NCBI GenBank assembly: GCA_945872035.1
Contig: CAMBYA010000062.1
Location: forward strand, 1-10,192
Origin: Rhizobium sp. Q54
Lineage (GTDB): Bacteria > Pseudomonadota > Alphaproteobacteria > SMXS01
Reading direction: 5' to 3'
Length of the DNA: 10,192 nucleotides
A model generated the notes under the pieces. That model was not told the origin of the DNA. It worked only from the letters and a program-made list of their open reading frames with translations, and made no database searches. A program made the translations under genes and the position numbers. How positions within the stretch are numbered: the first letter of the stretch is position 1; each line of letters opens with the position of its first letter. This document shows, piece after piece, positions 7,219 through 10,192 of the stretch.

Positions 7219-8112
7219 ATGGGACGCAAAAGGAAAGGCCGGCCGATCAGCGGCTGGGTCGTGCTCGACAAGCCGTCGGGCATTACTTCCGCGCATGCGG
7301 TCGCCAGGGTGAAGCGCTTTCTCGACGCCGCCAAGGTCGGCCACGCCGGCACCCTCGATCCGTTGGCGACGGGCGTGCTGCCACTGGCGCTGGGCGAGGC
7401 GACCAAGCTGGTCTCCTACGCCATGGACGGCTCCAAGTCCTACCGCTTCACCGTGCAATGGGGCGAAGGGCGCGACACCGACGACACCGAGGGCGCGGTG
7501 ACGGGGCTGAGCGACGTGCGGCCGACTGCGGCGCAGATCGACGCCGCGCTGCCGGCCTTCACCGGCGTCATCATGCAGAAGCCGCCGTCCTTCTCGGCCA
7601 TCAAGGTCGATGGCGAACGCGCCTACGACCTGGCCCGCGACGGCGCGCCGCCCGACCTGCCGCCCCGTGAGGTGGAGGTCAAGCGCTTCGTGCTGCTTGC
7701 CGCCGACGCCGACAGCGCCGAGTTCGAGATGGACTGCGGCAAGGGCACCTATGTGCGCTCGATCGCGCGCGACCTGGCAAGGGCGCTCGGCACGCTCGGC
7801 CATGTCACGGCGCTGCGCCGGACCCGGGTCGGACCCTTCGGCGAGGCCCAAGCATTTTCACTGGATAAGATTGGGGAATTGGACCATAGTGCGCCGCCTT
7901 GTGGCCTTGTACTGCCCATTGAGACACCGCTGGACGACATCCCGGCGGTCGCCGTAATGGAAAGTGAGGCCGACCGCTTGCGCCATGGCCAGCCGGTATT
8001 CGTGCCGCGCCAGGTCGATGGAGAGGTGGTTATCAAGGTGTCCGGTAAGGCCGTCGGAATCGGCGTGCTCACGGACGGAAACCTGAAGCCCAAGCGGCTT
8101 TTCAACCTCTGA
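7219..8112 (+). CDS. truB: tRNA pseudouridine(55) synthase TruB
   Basis: TruB converts U55 in the T-arm of tRNAs to pseudouridine and also acts as a tRNA-folding chaperone. The 297-residue protein starts with a basic stretch and GWVVLDKPSGITS (about 12-24). The catalytic motif GHAGTLDPLATGVLP (about 41-55) carries the nucleophilic Asp47. KSYRFTVQWGEGRDTDDTEG, a PPSFSAIKVDGERAYDLAR segment and CGKGTYVRSIARDL follow, then a short C-terminal TruB/PUA-like domain ending in NLKPKRLFNL. Length fits the alphaproteobacterial family. It starts 6 bases after rbfA; its likely Shine-Dalgarno AGG (7211-7213) overlaps the rbfA TAG stop, suggesting reinitiation by ribosomes finishing rbfA. Bases about 7851-7920 use unusually AT-rich codons for this operon. 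Confidence 0.97.
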   Translation: MGRKRKGRPISGWVVLDKPSGITSAHAVARVKRFLDAAKVGHAGTLDPLATGVLPLALGEATKLVSYAMDGSKSYRFTVQWGEGRDTDDTEGAVTGLSDVRPTAAQIDAALPAFTGVIMQKPPSFSAIKVDGERAYDLARDGAPPDLPPREVEVKRFVLLAADADSAEFEMDCGKGTYVRSIARDLARALGTLGHVTALRRTRVGPFGEAQAFSLDKIGELDHSAPPCGLVLPIETPLDDIPAVAVMESEADRLRHGQPVFVPRQVDGEVVIKVSGKAVGIGVLTDGNLKPKRLFNL

Positions 8113-8117
8113 AGGAG
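8112..8117 (+). promoter_or_regulatory. Strong ribosome binding site of rpsO
   Basis: AAGGAG, in the context GAAGGAGATAT, lies 7 bases before the rpsO ATG and overlaps the last base of the truB stop. It is the best Shine-Dalgarno match in the window, in keeping with the high expression needed for a ribosomal protein. Confidence 0.85.
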
Positions 8118-8124
8118 ATATCCG

Positions 8125-8394
8125 ATGTCGATTGAAGCTTCCCGCAAGGAAGAACTGATTGGTGAATTCGCCGTCGCCAAGGGCGACACCGGTTCCCCCG
8201 AAGTCCAGGTCGCGATCCTGACCGAACGGATCAACAACCTGACCGAGCACTTCAAGACCCATAAGAAGGACAACCATTCGCGCCGCGGCCTCATCAAGAT
8301 GGTGAACCAGCGCCGCAGCCTGCTGGCCTATGTCAAGAAGGTGGACGAGGCGCGCTACAATTCGCTGATCCAGCGCCTTGGACTGCGCAAGTAA
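8125..8394 (+). CDS. rpsO: 30S ribosomal protein S15
   Basis: S15 is a primary 16S rRNA-binding protein that organises the central domain of the 30S subunit and forms a bridge to the 50S subunit. The 89-residue length is exactly that usual for bacterial S15. The sequence carries the expected rRNA-binding features: [20 protein letters not shown] (about 21-40), [18 protein letters not shown] (about 40-57) and [11 protein letters not shown], with the typical C-terminus [12 protein letters not shown]. The start is fixed by the strong AAGGAG site. It follows truB by 12 bases and is closed by a hairpin terminator, so it probably ends the rimP operon. In several bacteria S15 represses its own translation by binding its leader RNA. 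Confidence 0.98.
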   Translation: MSIEASRKEELIGEFAVAKGDTGSPEVQVAILTERINNLTEHFKTHKKDNHSRRGLIKMVNQRRSLLAYVKKVDEARYNSLIQRLGLRK

Positions 8395-8398
8395 CAGG

Positions 8399-8431
8399 AA
8401 GGCGCCGGCATCGTCCGGCGCTTTCGCTTTT
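8399..8431 (+). terminator. Rho-independent terminator after rpsO
   Basis: GCGCCGG (8402-8408) and CCGGCGC (8415-8421) form a perfect 7-bp GC stem with loop CATCGT. Flanking AAG (8399-8401) can pair with TTT (8422-8424). A T-rich tail, TTTCGCTTTT, follows at 8422-8431; the CGC interruption may make termination incomplete. It lies 4 bases past the rpsO stop. Confidence 0.85.
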
Positions 8432-8436
8432 GAGGC

Positions 8437-8470
8437 CCGTCCCCATGGCCAAAAGTGCCGGGCGGGACGG
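8437..8470 (+). promoter_or_regulatory. Inverted repeat 1 in the pnp leader
   Basis: CCGTCCC (8437-8443) is complementary to GGGACGG (8464-8470). The 20-base interior can form a further short stem between GGC (8447-8449) and GCC (8457-8459). The structure would hold the ATG of a small leader open frame (8445) within its loop. Role unknown; possibly part of pnp post-transcriptional control. Confidence 0.5.
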
Positions 8471-8546
8471 TAAAGACGACCTTCGAATTGAAAGAGTCGA
8501 GGAAGGGGCGGCTGGCAATAGGGCTGGCCGCGCAAGAAGGAATTAA
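8445..8546 (+). CDS. Possible 33-residue leader ORF directly upstream of pnp
   Basis: An ATG at 8445, 9 bases after GAGG (8432-8435), opens a frame of 33 codons that ends at TAA 8544-8546, two bases before the pnp ATG. The product would start [12 protein letters not shown] and is rich in Arg, Gly, Glu and Ala; I recognise no homologue. Only about half of its codons end in G or C, and it uses AGA, AGG, CGA and ATT, unlike the strong GC bias of neighbouring genes, so it is not under normal coding selection for sequence. It may be a chance open frame, or a leader whose translation matters rather than its product. It crosses both inverted repeats and the pnp Shine-Dalgarno. Confidence 0.25.
   Translation: MAKSAGRDGKDDLRIERVEEGAAGNRAGRARRN
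8508..8531 (+). promoter_or_regulatory. Hairpin 2 immediately upstream of the pnp ribosome binding site
   Basis: GCGGCTGGC (8508-8516) pairs over 9 bp (two of them G-U) with GCTGGCCGC (8523-8531) around the loop AATAGG. It ends two bases before the AAGAAGG Shine-Dalgarno (8534-8540). In E. coli the pnp leader folds into a hairpin that RNase III cuts, after which PNPase represses its own translation. A like role here is an inference from position. Confidence 0.55.
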
Positions 8547-8548
8547 AA

Positions 8549-10192
8549 ATGTTCAATATCACCCGTAAGGAACTCAACTGGGGCGGCCGCAAGCTGGTCC
8601 TGGAAACCGGCCGTGTCGCCCGGCAGGCACATGGCGCGGTCATGGCCAGCTATGGCGACACCGTCGTGCTGTGCACCGTCGTCGCGGAAAAGGCGCCCAA
8701 GCCGGGCCTCGACTTCTTCCCGCTGACCGTCAACTACACCGAGAAATACTACGCCGCCGGCAAGATCCCGGGCGGCTTCTTCAAGCGTGAGGGCCGTCCG
8801 ACCGAGAAGGAGACGCTGACCTCGCGCCTCATCGACCGTCCGATCCGTCCGCTGTTCCCGTCGGCGTTCCGCAACGAGACCCAGGTGCTCTGCACCGTGC
8901 TGAGCCACGACATGGAGAACGATCCGGACGTCGTCGCGCTGATCGGCGCTTCGGCGGCGCTGACCCTGTCGGGCATCCCGTTCCTGGGCCCGATCGCCGG
9001 CGCCCGCGTCGGCTACATCGACGGCCAGTATGTGCTGAACCCCGCGATCGACGACCTGCCGAGCTCGCAGCTCGACCTGGTCGTCGCGGGCACCAGCACC
9101 GCGGTGCTTATGGTGGAATCCCAGGCCGCCGAGCTGAGCGAAGAGATCATGCTGGGCGCGGTCGTGTTCGGACATGACCAGATGCAGGCGGTAATCAACC
9201 TGATCATCGACCTGGCCGAGGACGCCGCGAAGGATCCGTGGAACCTGCCGGAAGCCCCGGACCACAGCGCTCTCGAGGCTCGTGTCGCCGCACTGGGCGA
9301 GGCCGGCCTGCGCGCCGCCTATGCCAACACCGACAAGCAGGTCCGCACCAAGGCGATCGGCGAGGCCAAGAGCCAGGTCGTCACCGCGCTGACCGACATG
9401 GATCCGCCGGCCGATCCCAGCGTGGTCAAGACCCTGCTGAAGGACCTGGAGAAGGACATCGTCCGCGGCAACATCATCAAGACCGGCAAGCGCATCGACG
9501 GCCGTGATCTGGTCACCGTCCGCCCGATCCTGGCCGAGGTGACGGTCCTGCCGCGCACCCACGGCTCGTGCCTGTTCACCCGTGGCGAGACCCAGTCGCT
9601 GGGCGTCGTGACGCTGGGCACCGGCGACGACGAGCAGATCATCGACTCGCTCGAGGGCAACTGGCGCTCGCGCTTCATGCTGCACTACAACTTCCCGCCC
9701 TTCTCGGTTGGCGAAGTGGGCCGCTCCGGCTTCACCGGCCGCCGCGAGGTGGGTCACGGCAAGCTGGCCTGGCGCGCCCTGCAGGCGGTTCTGCCGTCGG
9801 CCGAGGAGTTCCCCTACACCATCCGCGTGGTGTCGGAGATCACCGAATCCAACGGCTCCAGCTCCATGGCCACCGTGTGCTCCTCGTCCCTCGCCATGAT
9901 GGACGCCGGCGTGCCGATCACCCGGCCGGTGTCGGGCATCGCCATGGGCCTGATCCTGGAGAAGGACGGCAGCTATGCCGTTCTGTCCGACATCCTGGGC
10001 GACGAGGACCACCTCGGCGACATGGATTTCAAGGTGGCGGGCACCTCTGTCGGCATCACCTCGCTGCAGATGGACATCAAGGTGACCGGCATCACCAAGG
10101 AGATCATGCAGACCGCGCTGGCGCAGGCGCAGGGCGGCCGCATCCACATCCTCGCCGAAATGGCCAAGTCGCTCGACCACGCCCGCGACGAG
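8549..10192 (+). CDS. pnp: Polyribonucleotide nucleotidyltransferase (PNPase), 3' end outside window
   Basis: PNPase degrades RNA 3'-to-5' by phosphorolysis and can add tails in reverse; it acts as a trimer in the cytoplasm. Translation from ATG 8549 gives 548 residues with no stop before the window ends. It starts [21 protein letters not shown]. The first RNase PH domain includes [12 protein letters not shown] and [11 protein letters not shown]. The helical linker (about 240-320) comes next, followed by [33 protein letters not shown] and [13 protein letters not shown] in the second RNase PH domain. The phosphate-binding NGSSSMA is at 435-441 and the catalytic [11 protein letters not shown] block holds Asp485 and Asp491, matching E. 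coli D486 and D492. The KH and S1 domains lie beyond the edge. Residue 445 is Ser where Gly is usual. AAGAAGG (8534-8540) is 8 bases before the ATG. Confidence 0.98.
   Translation, partial: MFNITRKELNWGGRKLVLETGRVARQAHGAVMASYGDTVVLCTVVAEKAPKPGLDFFPLTVNYTEKYYAAGKIPGGFFKREGRPTEKETLTSRLIDRPIRPLFPSAFRNETQVLCTVLSHDMENDPDVVALIGASAALTLSGIPFLGPIAGARVGYIDGQYVLNPAIDDLPSSQLDLVVAGTSTAVLMVESQAAELSEEIMLGAVVFGHDQMQAVINLIIDLAEDAAKDPWNLPEAPDHSALEARVAALGEAGLRAAYANTDKQVRTKAIGEAKSQVVTALTDMDPPADPSVVKTLLKDLEKDIVRGNIIKTGKRIDGRDLVTVRPILAEVTVLPRTHGSCLFTRGETQSLGVVTLGTGDDEQIIDSLEGNWRSRFMLHYNFPPFSVGEVGRSGFTGRREVGHGKLAWRALQAVLPSAEEFPYTIRVVSEITESNGSSSMATVCSSSLAMMDAGVPITRPVSGIAMGLILEKDGSYAVLSDILGDEDHLGDMDFKVAGTSVGITSLQMDIKVTGITKEIMQTALAQAQGGRIHILAEMAKSLDHARDE

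Noticed and set aside
5035..7851. 938-codon open frame on the - strand across infB, rbfA and truB
   Set aside because: It is antisense to three well-recognised genes. Its product is an Asp/His/Arg/Gly/Leu-rich shadow with no recognisable domain, as expected opposite GC-rich codons.
8543..10180. 545-codon open frame on the - strand opposite pnp
   Set aside because: It is an antisense shadow. The + strand frame gives an unmistakable PNPase, which has no stop only because the gene leaves the window.
1..10192. Mobile elements, CRISPR arrays, defence islands or a new multi-gene system
   Set aside because: No transposase, integrase, terminal inverted repeats, regularly spaced repeats or unknown long genes are seen. 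Apart from the transporter, the gene content is the conserved rimP-to-pnp cluster.

Overview
The window is a GC-rich chromosomal segment carrying a classic housekeeping cluster for translation and RNA metabolism. All genes lie on the + strand: (partial sulP) - rimP - nusA - ylxR/L7Ae - infB - rbfA - truB - rpsO - (partial pnp). The gene order, the fused YlxR-L7Ae protein, the basic alphaproteobacterial-style IF2 N-terminus and the strongly GC-biased third codon positions point to an alphaproteobacterium. A Rhodospirillales-like lineage is plausible, but that finer placement is a guess.

Layout. Bases 1-1269 hold the C-terminal part of a SulP-family anion transporter with its STAS domain; it has no obvious functional tie to the rest. 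Bases 1270-1415 are an intergenic leader with a possible sigma-70-type promoter and a GC-rich hairpin followed by seven T's, directly in front of rimP. From 1416 to 8394 seven genes are packed with gaps of at most 21 bases and two start/stop overlaps (rimP/nusA and ylxR/infB), as expected for one transcription unit with translational coupling. A strong hairpin-plus-T-tract follows rpsO. A 154-base region then leads into pnp; it contains two inverted repeats and a 33-codon open frame that stops two bases before the pnp start. pnp runs off the right edge after 548 codons.

How the genes work together. RimP and RbfA mature the 30S subunit, rpsO supplies its S15 protein, IF2 starts translation, TruB modifies tRNA U55, NusA controls RNA polymerase pausing and termination, the YlxR/L7Ae protein is a probable RNA binder, and PNPase degrades RNA. 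The control points worth attention are the terminator-like leader before rimP, where NusA could act back on its own operon, and the structured pnp leader. I saw no mobile element, CRISPR array, tRNA, rRNA or evidence of a novel defence or biosynthetic system. The most interesting content is regulatory RNA around ordinary genes.
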